From the NCBI GenBank assembly GCA_903813345.2, contig CAIIXF020000004.1, forward strand, positions 18,401,513-18,465,512: a stretch of DNA of 64,000 nt, in the 5' to 3' direction. A model generated the notes under the pieces. That model did not search any database and had not been told where the DNA came from. It saw nothing but the letters and a program-made list of their open reading frames with translations. Each line of letters starts with the position of its first letter. The stretch's first letter is position 1. Both the position numbers and the translations under genes were made by a program. The DNA comes from Owenia fusiformis (lineage: Eukaryota; Annelida; Polychaeta; Sabellida; Oweniidae). Of the stretch, positions 45,541-59,800 are shown one piece after another.

Positions 45541-48440
45541 TTCCACTTCATGTACTATTGAGGTACAGCTACACTTTGTGTACTATTGAAGTGATATTTA
45601 CACCCAGCTATGTACTATTGAAGTGCATCACCAGCAACCTATGTATTTTCTTGAAGTGCAGCTACACTGTATGTACTATTGAAGTGCAGCTGCACTTTAT
45701 GTACTCTTGAAGTACAGCTTCACTTTATGTACTATTGAAGTGCAGCTACGCCCTATGTACTATTGAGGTGCAGCTACACCCTATGCACTATTGAAGTACA
45801 GCTTCACTTTATAACTATTGAGGTGCAGCTACACTTTATGTGCTATTGAAGTGCAGCTACGCCCTATGTACTATTGAGGTGCAGCTACACCCTATGCACT
45901 ATTGAAGTACAGCTACACTTTATGTACTATTAAAGTGCAGCTACACCCTATGCACTATTGAAGTGCAGCTACACCCTATACACTATTGAAGTGCAGCTTC
46001 ACTTTATGTACTATTGAAGTGCAGCTACACTTTATAACTATTGAGGTGCAGCTACACTTTATGTACTATTACAGTACAGGTACACTTTATGTAATATTGA
46101 AGTCCAGCTACACTTTATGTACTCTTGAAGTGCAGCTACACTTTATAACCATCAAAGTGCACCTAATCGTTTTGACTATTAAAGTACAGCTACACTTTTT
46201 GTAATATTAAAGTGCAGCTACACTTTATAACTATTGAAGTGAAGCTACACTTTATAACTATTGAGGGGCAGCTACACTTTATGTACTATTAAAGTACAGC
46301 TACACTTTATATACTATTGAAGTGCAGTTACAGTGTATGTACTATTAAAGTGCAGCTACACTCTATGTACTCTTGAAGCACAGCTTCACTTTATGTACTC
46401 TTGAAATACAGCTACACTTTATGTACTATTGAAATACAGCTACACTTTATGTACTATTAAAGTACAGCTACACTTTATGTACTATTGAAGTGCATCTACA
46501 CTTTATGTACTATTAAAGTACAGCTACACTTTATGTACAATTGAAGTGCAGCTACTAAATGAGGTGCAGCTACACTTTATGTACTATTAAAGTACAGCTA
46601 CACTTTATGTACAATTGAAGTGCAGCTACACTTGATAACGATTAAAGTGCAACTACATTTTATGTACTCTTGAAGTACAGCTACGCTTTATGTACTATCG
46701 AAGTGCAGCTTCCCTTTATGTACTATAAAAGTACAGTTACACTTTATGTACTATTGAAGTGCAGCTGCACTTTATGTACTATTGAAGTGCAGCTGCACTT
46801 TATAACTATTGAGGTGCAGCTACACTTTATGTACTCCAGCTACACTTTACGTACTATTAAAGTACAGCTACATTTTATGCGTTATCAAAGTACACTTAAC
46901 TATATGTACTATTGAAGTGCAGCTACAGTTTATGTATTGTTGACGTGCAGCTACACCTTATGCACTATTGAAGTGCAGCTACACTTTATGTGGTATTGAA
47001 GTACAGCTACACTTTATGTACTATTAAAGTGCAGCTACACCCTATGCACTATTGAAGTGCAGCTACACCCTATACACTATTGAAGTGCAGCTTCACTTTA
47101 TGTACTATTGAAGTGCAGCTACACTTTATAACTATTGAGGTGCAGCTACACTTTATGTACTATTACAGTACAGGTACACTTTATGTAATATTGAAGTCCA
47201 GCTACACTTTATGTACTCTTGAAGTGCAGCTACACTTTATAACCATCAAAGTGCACCTAATCGTTTTGACTATTAAAGTACAGCTACACTTTTTGTAATA
47301 TTAAAGTGCAGCTACACTTTATAACTATTGAAGTGAAGCTACACTTTATAACTATTGAGGGGCAGCTACACTTTATGTACTATTAAAGTACAGCTACACT
47401 TTATATACTATTGAAGTGCAGTTACAGTGTATGTACTATTAAAGTGCAGCTACACTCTATGTACTCTTGAAGCACAGCTTCACTTTATGTACTCTTGAAA
47501 TACAGCTACACTTTATGTACTATTGAAATACAGCTACACTTTATGTACTATTAAAGTACAGCTACACTTTATGTACTATTGAAGTGCATCTACACTTTAT
47601 GTACTATTAAAGTACAGCTACACTTTATGTACAATTGAAGTGCAGCTACTAAATGAGGTGCAGCTACACTTTATGTACTATTAAAGTACAGCTACACTTT
47701 ATGTACAATTGAAGTGCAGCTACACTTGATAACGATTAAAGTGCAACTACATTTTATGTACTCTTGAAGTACAGCTACGCTTTATGTACTATCGAAGTGC
47801 AGCTTCCCTTTATGTACTATAAAAGTACAGTTACACTTTATGTACTATTGAAGTGCAGCTGCACTTTATGTACTATTGAAGTGCAGCTGCACTTTATAAC
47901 TATTGAGGTGCAGCTACACTTTATGTACTCCAGCTACACTTTACGTACTATTAAAGTACAGCTACATTTTATGCGTTATCAAAGTACACTTAACTATATG
48001 TACTATTGAAGTGCAGCTACAGTTTATGTATTGTTGACGTGCAGCTACACCTTATGCACTATTGAAGTGCAGCTACACTTTATGTGGTATTGAAGTGCAG
48101 CTACACTTCATAACTATTGACGTACAGCTACACCCTATGCACTATTGAAGTGCAGCTACACTTTATGTACTATGGAAGCGCAGCCTAACTTTATGTACTA
48201 TTGAAATACAGTTACACTTTATGTGCTATTGAAGTGCAGCTACACTTTATGTACTATTGACGTGCAGCTACACTTTATGTACTATTGAAGTGCAGCTGCA
48301 CTCTATGTACTATTAAAGTACAGCTACACTTTATGTACTATTGAGGTACAGGTACACTTTATGTACTATTGAAGTGCAGCTACACGTTATGTACTATTGA
48401 AGTGCAGCTGCACTTTATGTACTCTTGAAGTACAGTAAAG
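45540..48440. repeat. 28-bp minisatellite (about 100 copies) with 1094-bp internal duplication
   Basis: The unit is about CTTTATGTACTATTGAAGTG plus CAGCTACA, with many variants. The block 45901-46994 is repeated head to tail as 46995-48088: irregular landmarks (a CTACTAAATGAGG interruption, ACTCCAGCTACACTTTACG) recur exactly 1094 bp apart. The open frames here are repeat shadows. Confidence 0.95.
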
Positions 48441-49063
48441 TAGACGAATGGTCAAAGGATGGAAAACAACACCAAGATCTAAGAACAGCAAATGGTCAAG
48501 GATCAAAAACAGCATCACGACCAAAGAATGACGAACAGTCATATGACCTAAATCTGAAAAGCGGTGAAAATAGTTTTGACTAAATCTAAACAAAAAATGT
48601 ATTGAAAAAATGAAGATTTTGAAATGTTTTTCTATATTACTGTCACTAGGCTCATTAGATACACTTCCATAATTTAGATTTCCCTATGCTGCATAAGCCG
48701 GTACAACTGCATCATCGTGTTCATTTTCTTGCATTTTCCATGTTATTGTTTCTAATATGCTCAAGTGAAGTTTTCTATACATCATTCTGCACGTAAGATA
48801 TAAATGAAAAAACACATCTGTGACATCGTTTTTCGTCTTACGACTATGTGGTAAACGTTTTCACACTTTTGTGCCTCATTCTGCTTTTTTATCCATCTAA
48901 ATATGCTTACAGATGTATTTAGGAACAGTTTTCACATCTGCTGCATATTACCATACACCTGTAGTTAGGAACGTTCCCTTCATTTTTTTGTTATATTGTA
49001 CAGCTGCAGTTAGGAACGCTTTCGGCTTGTTCTAGTTAGTATTGTATAACTGTAGTAAGGAGA

Positions 49064-49425
49064 ATTTCCTACATCTGCTACTTATCATGACTTGGCTGTA
49101 GTCAGATACGTGTCCTACATCTGCTAGTTATTATTGTTAAGCTGTAGTCAGATACGTGTCCTACATCTGCTAGTTATTATTGTTCAGCTGTAGTCAGATA
49201 CGTGTCCTACATCTGCTAGTTATTATTTTTAAGCTGTAGTCAGATACGTGTCCTACATCTGCTAGTTATTATTGTTAAGCTGTAGTCAGATACGTGTATC
49301 ACATCTGCTAGTTATTATTGTTAAGCTGTAGTCAGATACGTCTCCTACATCTGCTAGTTATTATTGTTAAGCTGTAGTCAGATACATGTCCTACATCTGC
49401 TAGTTATTATCGTGTAGTTGTATTA
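49064..49425. repeat. 46-bp minisatellite, about 7 copies, next to ColQ stop codon
   Basis: The unit is GCTGTAGTCAGATACGTGTC plus CTACATCTGCTAGTTATTATTGTTAA. It lies about 60 bp beyond the stop codon (49482) of the ColQ-like gene, so is probably in its 3' untranslated region. Diverged relatives (AGTTAGGAACGTT) extend out to about 48960. Confidence 0.9.
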
Positions 49426-49481
49426 AGGAACGTTTCATACTTATTACTTTAGTTAGGTACGTTTTCTACACCTGCTTGTTA

Positions 49482-52400
49482 TTATCCTGCAGTTGTGGCT
49501 ACATAAGAGTCCCCCAGTCCACCTGCAAACATTGTACATACAAGTATAATATAATCACATATGCCAATAAGCAAGATACTATTATACATATTTGCATCGT
49601 TTGCATCTGCATTTTTTAAAATGTTTTTTACCCTTTTTTCATGCTGGAACATGTTTTTCCTCCGAATTCTGTACCATCGCACTCCTCCTTCCTTGCGTGC
49701 AAATAACCGTCTCCACAAAACGGCCTCCTACACCCTACATTAAAAAATTCAATGTAATTCATGATTGGGGTTACAATTGCAATTCATGCATATTAGCTAG
49801 GCAAGGTGTGTCCAACTCCAGTCAATCAGAACACGCTATTTCATATAACTGCAATGCATTATATGAACAATAACACATCCAATGTCATCTTTAGATTCTA
49901 GTGAAACTTGGAAATCAATGAAACAGATAAGCTGATCAATGTCATAGTTCAGTATAAAAATCTATAAATAAGGGCAAATGCTTATATATGTCAAATGATA
50001 AGTGTTGAATGGTTGTCAAGGTGACAACATGACCCTAGCAAAAAGTTTCTTTGAAGTTTCATTCGTTGCTACTTACCCACACAATCATCTTCATTGATAT
50101 AATTGCCATCATCACATTCCTCTCCAGTATCCCAATCGATCACTCGGTCACCACACGTTGACATCTGAAACAGGAACTTTCATGATATTTTATATCCAAT
50201 TCATATTTTAAAATTTATCTAGTGAATTGAAATGTTGCAATCTAAGATCGTCATAACTTCAAAATCAAAGAGCAACGGCTCTGCACAATAATAAATGTAA
50301 TAGGGAGGTTAAGTTATACGTTTTTAAAGAAACTGTACGTGAGCGTGTAATATTTCGACCCCCTGGGATTACTGTCCCGCTCTCGATTCTCTTTTCCAGT
50401 GACCTAATTACAATTATTTTCCGTATACCTATATACCCATCGGTCAAATAAACCCTACAAATGAGAGAACTAATCCGTAGAGGACCATACTTCTACACGT
50501 TCACGTAAACGTATCTTAACCTCTCGGCCTAGGACCTCAATATCAAAATCTAAATTTAGTATATTTGGTATATTATTCATTTTTATTTGTATAATCTTAA
50601 ATGCTTCAATATGAATGATGCAAAATGTCATGTTACTCCACTCTGCATAAGAAGCTTACGATCAATCCTAGTTTAATGTTTGTTATCATTATATTCTGGA
50701 GGTTTGCTCAATGTGTTTGAATGAGTGCATGCGAGAGTCCTACCCGTATTGCCCTCCACGTGATGTGATCTCTGTAGTAAAGCCTCTTCGTATCTGTCCT
50801 ATAAGCAATCAAGCCCTCCACCGCAATGCCATACATCATCTCGGCAGTAGGAAAGATCAGAACCTTCAAAACAGATACAGGAAAAGTAACCACGTGAGAA
50901 AGTGACTTATGTTTTCTCAAAGCACAACTGTGTCAAAAATCATGACTTTTGTATCATCTTACATTTGAGCTGAGACATACCCCGGATGATCCGTTGTCTT
51001 TGGCACCAGTGACGCCTCTTTTTTCTGATGTACTTCCGTATCCCCCAGAGCGTCCCCGCTTTCCCCGTGGCCCTCTTTGCCCGGGTGGGCCTGGTTCCCC
51101 GGCTATAACAGTTCAAATATTAATGCATCCGAGGAGAATTTTAATACCACAAAGTTGCAGTAAAAATAACTTAAGGATAAGTCTAATATCAATTTTGACA
51201 GTAATAATCATTTTAACATTCGAATTGTCAGTGCTTTGTGATTTAGTCACTTCATACTGATTATCACTGGTTTCTATTAGTGCAGTCAGTTATGACAATA
51301 AAACCCTTGAATTGCACTTGCTATATATACGCCACCATTTTTTGACCAAAGTATCATTATTACATATATTTATGAAATCCACCGAAGTGGTGTCAAAAAG
51401 TGGCCCCAGTGGATAATAACAGGCTTCGAGAATTTTGCATGTTTCCATTGGGCCCCCTGTTTATTCATCAATATTCAAAAGACCCCCTGCAGAACAGTTC
51501 AAGAGCAATAAAGTCAATCTTCATAGTATGTAACCATGACTCAATTGTCTTCAAAATAAGAAGGGTTACAAGCTAGATTTTGTCTCATTCAAAAGATATT
51601 GGTGTTTGAATTTTGGAAAATTCCCATTAACTGCCATTATAAACTACTCTCAATATGCCTTTACTAAAGGGTCATTTTCTCCAAAAGTCCACTATGGAAT
51701 TTTCTGATGTTGCAGATTTCTACAGCCAATATATTGACTTTCAAAAAATCAAACAGGCACATTTCTAAAAATTTCTTATTTTTAATATATCTAGTTGTTA
51801 AGTTGCTCACGAAAAGTCCATTGAGTCCCATGTTAATTTATCAATCTTCAAAAGACCCCCTGCAGAACAGTTCACGAGCAATAAAGTCAATCTTACTAGT
51901 TTTTAACCATAACGTGGATGTCTTCAAAATGAGAAGGGTTACAAGCTGGATTTTATCTAGTTCAAAAGATATTGACGATTAAATTTTGGGAAATCCCCAT
52001 TGACCGCCATTATAAACTACTATCAATATGGCTTTACCAAAGTGCCATTTTCTCCAAAAGTCCACTATGGAATTTTCTGATATTGCAGATTTCTACAGCC
52101 AATATATTGACTTTCAAAAAACCAAACAGGCACATTTCTAAAAATGTCTTATTTTTAATATATCTAGTTGTTAAGTTGCTCACGAAAACTCCATTGAGTC
52201 CCATGTTAATTTATCAATCTTCAAAAGACCCCCTGCAGAACAGTTCAAGAGCAATAAAGTCAATCTTCCTAGTATGTAACCATGACTCAAATGTCTTCAA
52301 AATAAGAAGGGTTACAAGCTAGATTTTATCTAGTTCAAAAGATATTGACGATTAAATTTTGGGAAATCCCCATTGACCGCCATTATAAACTACTATCAAT

Positions 52401-55400
52401 ATGGCTTTACCAAAGTGCCATTTTCTCCAAAAGTCCACTATGGAATTTTCTGATATTGCAGATTTCTATAGTTGATATATTTACTTTTTAAAAACCAAAC
52501 AGGCACATTCCTAAAAATTTCTTGTTCTTAATATATTTAGCCATAAATCACATACAAATATCCCCATTGACTGCCATTATAAACTTATATCAATATGCTT
52601 TTACCATCTTTTACTAAAGTGTCCTTTCCCCCAAAAGTCCAATATGAATTTCTCTGATATTGCAGATTTCCTATTTCTATAAATCAGAAAATTTCATAGT
52701 GGACTTTTGGAGAAAAGTATAATTTATTCGTAAATCCATGTTTATAGCAGTTTATAATGGCAGCCAATGGGGATTTTCAGTCAACTTGAGGGCTAAATAT
52801 ATTAAAAATAAGAAAGTTTTAGAATTGTGCCTGTTTGGTTTTTTAGAAGTCAATATATTGGCTATAGAAATTTGCAATATCAGAAGATTCCATCGTGAAC
52901 TTTTGGAGAAAATGACACTTTAGTAAAGCCATATTAATAGAAGTTTATAATGGCGGTCAATAGGAATTTTCCAAAATTCAAACACCAATATCTTTGGAAC
53001 TATATAGAATCAAGCTTGTAACCCTTCATATTCTGAAGACAAAAAAGATATGTTTACATACCAGGAAGATTGACTTTATTGCTCTTGAACTGTTCTGCAG
53101 GGGGTCTTTTGAATATTGATAAATTAACCAAGGACTCAATGGAGTTTTCGTGAGCAACTTAATAAGTAGATATATTAAAAATAAGAAATTTTTAAAAATG
53201 TGCCTGTTTTGTTTTTGGAAAGTCATTATGTTGGGTATAGAAATCTGCAATATCAGAAAATTCCTTTGTGAACTTTTGGGGAAAATTGCACTTTATTAGT
53301 AAAGCTGTGTTGATAGCTTTTATAGTGGCAGCAAATGGGAGTTTTCGTGTGCAACTCAATGGTTAGATATCTAAAAAATAATGAATTTTTAGAAATGTGC
53401 CTGTTTGGTTTTTTAAAAGTCAATATATTGGCTATAGAAATCTGCAATATCAAAAAATTCCATAGTGGAATTTTGGAAAAAATGACACTTTAATAAGGCC
53501 TTATTGAGAGAAGTTTATAATGGCCGTCAATGGGAATTTTCCAAAATTCAAACATCAATATCTTTGGAACTAGACAAAATCCAGCTTGTAACCCTTCTTA
53601 TTTTGAAGACATTTAAGTCACGGTTACATACTAGGAAGATTGACTTTATTGCTCTTGAACTCCTCTGCAGGGGGTCTTTTGAAGATTTATAAATTAACAT
53701 TGAACTCAATGGAAACATGCAAAATTTTCGAGCCCTGTTATTATCCACTTGGGCTACTTTTTAACACCACTTCGGTAGATATCAAAAATACATGTATTAA
53801 TGATACTTTGGTCAAAAAATGGTGACGTTTATATAGCAAGTGCAATTAAAGTGCTAACTGACTGCACTATATGTTTTGAAGTACTAAAGTGTGCGCCAAC
53901 GTTTAAAACTGCGCAGGTGCAGCGCTCTCGCTAACCTATTTAAAGAGATTATATAATTACAAGGTACAGGCTTCAGAGGTATTAAAGCCAGGAATGTGAA
54001 CAATCTTCGCCCCGTGTTGATTTCCCGTATAATCGTAGGCACGTTTCACCATTTAAATTGTAAATTACTATTAGATATACTTTGTAGGTGTTATTTCCCA
54101 AATGGCTCATTTTGAACATATAAAAAGTATTTGTGTCTCAGTCATTCACAGATATGACGTACCTTTGCCGGGAGGTCCTGGGGAACCAGGTGGGCCGGGA
54201 AAACCACTTGTTCCAATGGGGCCTACAGGACCAGGTACACCCGGCAAACCCTGAAACATCATATACAGGTCACTTACATTTATACGTGGAATTGCATGTA
54301 AATTATAAAGCAGGCGCGACATTAGAAGAACTATACAATTTTCATTCATTAACTCGATATTCATTTCCAAGAATTGGTATATCACATTATCGATGAAGTC
54401 ATATATGAATCAGTGTAAATAAAATCTGAGACTAACATTTTTTTATGTTAGTCTCAGATAAAATGTAAAACGTGAAAAACTGTCGCCACCTACTTGCGGT
54501 CCAGGAGGTCCTGGCTCTCCTCGCTGCCCCGTTGGTCCTATGGCTCCTCTTCCACACGTCGAACTGGTAGCAGATGTGTTTAGTTTCATAGACTGAGATG
54601 AGTCATTTTCAGTTAGTGTCTTTATACCTGGCATCGGTCCAAAATTTGGCTGTTTGGTAGATTTTGAATCTGTTTCTGCCGTTTTCTGTAAATATATACT
54701 GATCTGATATTATGTATTACCATAATATTTTGATTCCTTAATGTGAGTTAATGCAGACACTGTGCATTTCAATGAGATTTTATTATGGAAATTATATTAT
54801 TGATGGTATGATTCATTACTTAGAATAGGCAATTTAGCATTTCACTAATTCGGAAAACAATCTCACAAATATTTGGAAAAAATCATCATGTCCTTGCTGG
54901 TATAGAAATCCTCATTCATTGATTAACAATCCTTAAAATACAATGGGATATATATAATTGTAATAAATTCAATAATAACTAAAGTACAGAAGTTAACTAT
55001 AAAATATTTACTTTACCGTTTCGTGGATTCCAAATCCGTTCTGATCAAATATTACCGTTGTCAATACATCCTCTGACGTCATTGATGGGGGAGACGGTGG
55101 AGAGAACGCGGGTGGGGGGAAAAGAAGTGGCACATCTCTGCCCGCACATGGGATTGACAAACCATTCTCAATGTTTGGATATAAAACCTTTTCTGAAAAA
55201 GCATACAGTGTGATATATCGCATAATTACCAATTTCTCCAATCCCTAATATTAAGATTTAATCAGCGTACCTAGCTATGAGGCAGCCAGGGCTACAATTT
55301 TGCAGAAAAATAGTACTACAGAAAAGTATTCTAGACACTTTGGAAACTAAAATGAACTGTTTGTTCAACAGAAATATAATATCCTAAGTTTTGACTCGTC

Positions 55401-56808
55401 TATTTTGGATTTTGGCTTAATCGTCTCTGGTTTCCATACAGTCTATTGATAACTAAATTCTTGCATAATACGACCAGAACACGCAGAGATTCAATAAACA
55501 GCTTATCCTTATAACGAACGATTACGACAAACATTTTGATTTTCAGTTTTCATTTAATATCTGAGTTAGCTGATTTATTTCATTGGTTGTCTTGTTTTCA
55601 CGCAAAATGCTTATTTACAATTTGATGTTTTTAATCTGTTTTGCAAAGCAAACCTTGATGGATGTTCAACTCTGGACCGGTTTACCTATGCGTTTATATT
55701 AATAACACTTCGAGAGAATCAATCGTCATTAACAATTTCGCTAATAAAACACTATTTGAGGTCGTTTTCAGAGAAGATTTCAGTGGTGGCAACAAAGGGA
55801 GTTTGATGTGTTTGACAGCGCAGGAAATGGCGACTTTTTATTTCACAACATCTGAGAAATATTTGAAAAAAGCATGGTGAACAATATATTTTACGTAGGG
55901 GCAACCACCGGGTTAATTCTGACAGCATCTGTTCATCTCCGTCAATTAGAAATGTTTAACAAGCTATAAATACGTGTTGCTATTTTACCAACAAGTTCAC
56001 GGTATAGGCTACTATCATTTCCTTACTTTTAAAAAGTTGATTTTACAGAAATACATGTAAGTTAACGCAGAAGTATCATTGTGTTTTTTATTTTGATTAC
56101 CATTTTGGAAGGGTATATTATATATAGGGTGTCCAAAGGTTTGTTCATGGTAAATCATAATTCCGCTATCAGTTAAGTCCATTACGTAACTAGTCGCTTG
56201 TTATAGAAACCGAATTCTCTCATTTTAGATATATCCCAATTTATAGTTACCATTTCTATTACAAGCAAACATTTTTTTAAGTAACTTTCCACAAACCTGC
56301 CAGAAACAGCATTTTAACAGCGTTTTTTCTTCCCCAGAAATTTAAACGTCAGAATACACAGGGTATTGATGGTAAATTACTAAATTAGTCGAGAATACTT
56401 TTCCTTTGAAAAAATAGTTAAGTTCGATTGTTTTTGCACATTTAAAGAGCCATTTTTGTTGTAATTTAAAGTTTTCAAACTTTGTGAACTACTTGGGTTT
56501 AATCCTTAAATATATATAATGGGGCAGATATTGTTAAATGAATTGTCTATTGTCAATCACAGAACAACTGGCCTTGTCCAAAATACTATACAGTATCCTA
56601 TTCTGATTCCTACAGTACATAGCTCCAATTTTATTTTGGTAGAATCGGGCAAACAAATAAAGAACGCTTAGATTGTGTTATGAAATATATCACCTAAAAA
56701 TCACCTACCGTCCAAGTATTTGTAAATCCTCAACTCATCCGCAAATGAACCAATCCAAAGAAGTAAGACATTTAGAGCTGGTATACATATGTGTTTGACT
56801 CCCTTCAT
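49482..56808 (-). CDS. colq-like: ColQ homologue: collagen-like tail subunit of acetylcholinesterase
   Basis: Eight exons (read 56808 to 49482): 56808-56709, 55192-55017, 54685-54494, 54250-54163, 51102-50981, 50863-50744, 50164-50077, 49522-49482. Phases close exactly to 308 aa. Order of parts: signal peptide (1-23, NVLLLWIGSFA); proline-rich segment 49-70 (CAGRDVPLLFPPPAFSPPSP), matching the ColQ proline-rich attachment domain that binds the acetylcholinesterase tail; 24 unbroken Gly-X-Y triplets (139-210) across three exons, with a basic patch PRGKRGR that could bind heparan sulfate; 227-266 (EGLIAYRTDTKRLYYRD...W), the ColQ-type trimerisation region; 267-308 (TCGDRVIDWDTGEECDDGN), the start of the Cys-rich domain. 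In vertebrates ColQ anchors the enzyme at synaptic basal lamina. Differences: a far shorter collagen stretch, one rather than paired cysteines in the attachment segment, and a C-terminus that stops early. Confidence 0.87.
51280..53867. mobile_element. 2.6-kb fold-back element with TA flanks in ColQ-like intron
   Basis: It starts GTGCAGTCAGTTA and ends TAACTGACTGCAC, with TA on both sides (51278-51279, 53868-53869). Each arm holds several diverged tandem copies of a roughly 380-bp unit (CAAAAGACCCCCTGCAGAAC, AAAAGTCCACTATGGAATTT, CAAACAGGCACATTTCTAAA), forward up to about 52680 and inverted after. Many frames such as SKDPLQNSSRAIKS are copies of the same non-genic repeat. No transposase is seen. 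Confidence 0.85.
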
Positions 56809-59800
56809 TTCTAATGTTATCTCGCTTATATCCACCAGTTGCTTCTTCCAGATTCAGTTACGTGACTTATTTCTATCCATTAACAGGGGTGGATCGGGGA
56901 ATGTAGATAAGTGCAATTTCAAACGGCTGTACACAAATTGGGTGCTTACTTTTACGTCAAGGGTGACATTCCATTCATTTACCAATCCATGACTTCCTGA
57001 ATCAGTTTTAGACATTCAATAATGTCCCACAAGAATTACTGACAAGACTGCAATTATAGTCTATTGCTGTTGCCAGTTTTACTTTATTCTTTCTTTCTTC
57101 CTCTCCCAATTTTCTCGCCGACTATATGTTTATGTTTCTTTATTTGGACCATAAGTTGATCATACAAATACATACTGGTATATATTAACTAAAAAAATGT
57201 ATCTGTCTTTCTGTGAAATAAGGTCAAATTTTCATTTACAAATTTTCGTCAAGGTCACGAACTTGGTCAATCTTGAGTTTTCACTATTCAGAAATCTGAA
57301 ATCTAAAATCAAAATAGCGATTTTCGAGATTTTAAAACGTCATTGTCAGACCAATGTTAAGTCAATGGGTTTAAAGAAAATTTAGAATTGTAAAGATACA
57401 AGATATACTGACTGGGTACAGCTAAACGTATTGTAGGCCAACAATAGAAGAGGACATTGAAACCTACTTTTTCAAAATTTGTAAACTAAAATGTCTCTGT
57501 CAAAACCTCGGTCTTTGGAGTAGACCCAACATGGCAAGAGATTTTGGACAGCTGTATTTTTGGTCACGGGTATTTCCCGACCATACAATGAATATTTTAT
57601 ATTAAAACAATATCTTGACTTCAACAAAAGTGCATGAAAAAAATAAAAATCTCATTTTAATAATGAGATTAGCCATGGATTAGTAACCCACCTCCTCACT
57701 TTTTCAATAATGTTGACCTTATATTGAAAAAGAGGACCGCGATTTTCAAAGTTTCTGTGCAAAATTAGATTGCAACATAAATTATCAGTAATCTCATATA
57801 TAGGAAAATTGGATTGAATTCCTAGTTTTCTTTAAGAATTTTGGTCTCTCTCTCCAAGAAGTACTGAAATAATTGCTATGTGATGTTTATAATATATTCA
57901 ACACAAATAGATGGCAACACGGTGTCATAATATCTGGTGTTATATTTGGGATTATATGGCATTGTGACTTGCAAACACTTGAGTAGTATTATATCCAACA
58001 GCATTTATATAGAAGGTATAAGAAATTCTTTGAAGGATACATGCTGATAAAAGTCATGCTCATAGTAATTTGAGTAATGGCTGATGTTTGAATGTATTTT
58101 TTTTATTCTCCAGCACTTCAAATTGCCTTGACATTTTATCCTTTATGTAACCCAATCCCAAAAGAGGGGTGTATAAATTCAAGAATCTGGCAAACTTCAT
58201 TACGCTTTCATTTGGTTGGGTTAGTACAAAACATGGCATCGTGTCATGGCACAGGTACACCCTATGGCATAGGCCACAGCACCCCCTATGCCACACTGTA
58301 GGCTCTAAAACACTATTTCGAGTAAAATTCGTGCATATTTATGCAGATTATGATTGCCTTTACTAATGTCTACCCTTCAAATCATTGTTCTTGAGCCTCT
58401 TACTAAAGTTATATTATCTTTCTTGGCATAGTTTGCCATGAATGAACATTTGTCAATCTGAATCAAGTTACAAATGTATGTAGTACGTACGCAAGGATCC
58501 ATCTCTCTGTGCCAAAAAACTTAAGTAAGAGGATCAAGAACAAAAATAATCTAAATAAATCTGAATCAGTATTCAAGAGCAAATGACACAGGGGCATCAT
58601 AGCTCGGTGCCATGCCATGGCTCGGTGCCATGTTTTGTACTAATCCCATTTCATAAGCTTTCTTTATTTTTATTTTCGAATTAAAATACAAAATCACAAA
58701 TTAAAAGGGTGTTTGTGATTCATTTCTGTAAATGTTAAGAATATAAAGAACAGGTCCATTTAACAGACTATTGGTCAACTTAGACTTTTTCCAAAAAACT
58801 CATTCTTCCATTTACTTTTAAAACCGATTGCAAGTTGTAGATAAACCTTTTTTCTTGAGGTGTGCAATTTCAAAAAGTGGCATTAGTTTTCAGTTTCTTT
58901 GAAAAATTGGCAGTAAGAACCCCTATCACAAGACTGTCTGAATATGGGTACACACTATGTTTACCATCAAAATAATATCAAAACTTATCATTACATAGAA
59001 TTTGTTATATGGAACATATGGCATACGAGCATTTGGAGTACAACATTAAAAAAATCAAGCTATGTATGAAGTTTACCAATGCAAATCTGGAAAACATTGT
59101 CATTTTTGTTCACTTTGTTATCAAGTTTTAGCATGGTGCTCATTTCCTTTCGTTGAAAATTTAACCATCAGCCCATTCTCCCACAAAAAAGATATTGAAA
59201 CTGTATAATGCAGATACTGTAAAGTAGCTTCTCTGCAAATATCATTGTTGTGGGAGTTTGGGCTCACCTCTAAAACTCAACTTTTGTGATGAAAATTAGG
59301 CTGACTGGTTTATGTTTTCAATATGGCTGCTAACCTGGGCAAACATGTACACTACATTACTGCATGTACAGATTAGGCCATTCAAAATTAATTATATGTT
59401 GGCATTCTGATGAAGGGCCTTATATGAAAAACTACAAAACCTTTATTTATTTAAAGGCTTTTATATATTATTTAATAGTGAAAATGCATTAACACATAGT
59501 GGAAAAGCAAGTAACACCTCTTGTTTCAGATGACCTTGTTAATGAAGACAATACTAAAGCTTATATACATGTAGTTTTTAATCAATTTTGGAACTCATTT
59601 CAATACAATATAATTCATGATCACAATACCCTCTGTCATTTATATGCATTACAAGTACAGAGTACATGGGAACATTTTGTGTTTGTAAGTGTTTATCTAA
59701 ACAGGGAATTAGTAGAAATTATTTTAGGCAATCTTTTGAGTGTCATGCCATTTATACATGATGCTGCCTTATATTTTATGATATATATTGAAATTCAAAT

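Noticed and set aside
45986-48009. Frames of 72-81 codons repeated twice (EVQLHFMYY-like)
   Set aside because: These are shadows of the 28-bp minisatellite and its 1094-bp duplication.
51707-53748. Repeated frames with SKDPLQNSSRAIKS
   Set aside because: The same sequence recurs in both arms of the fold-back element with varying ends and no start conservation; repeat, not a gene family.
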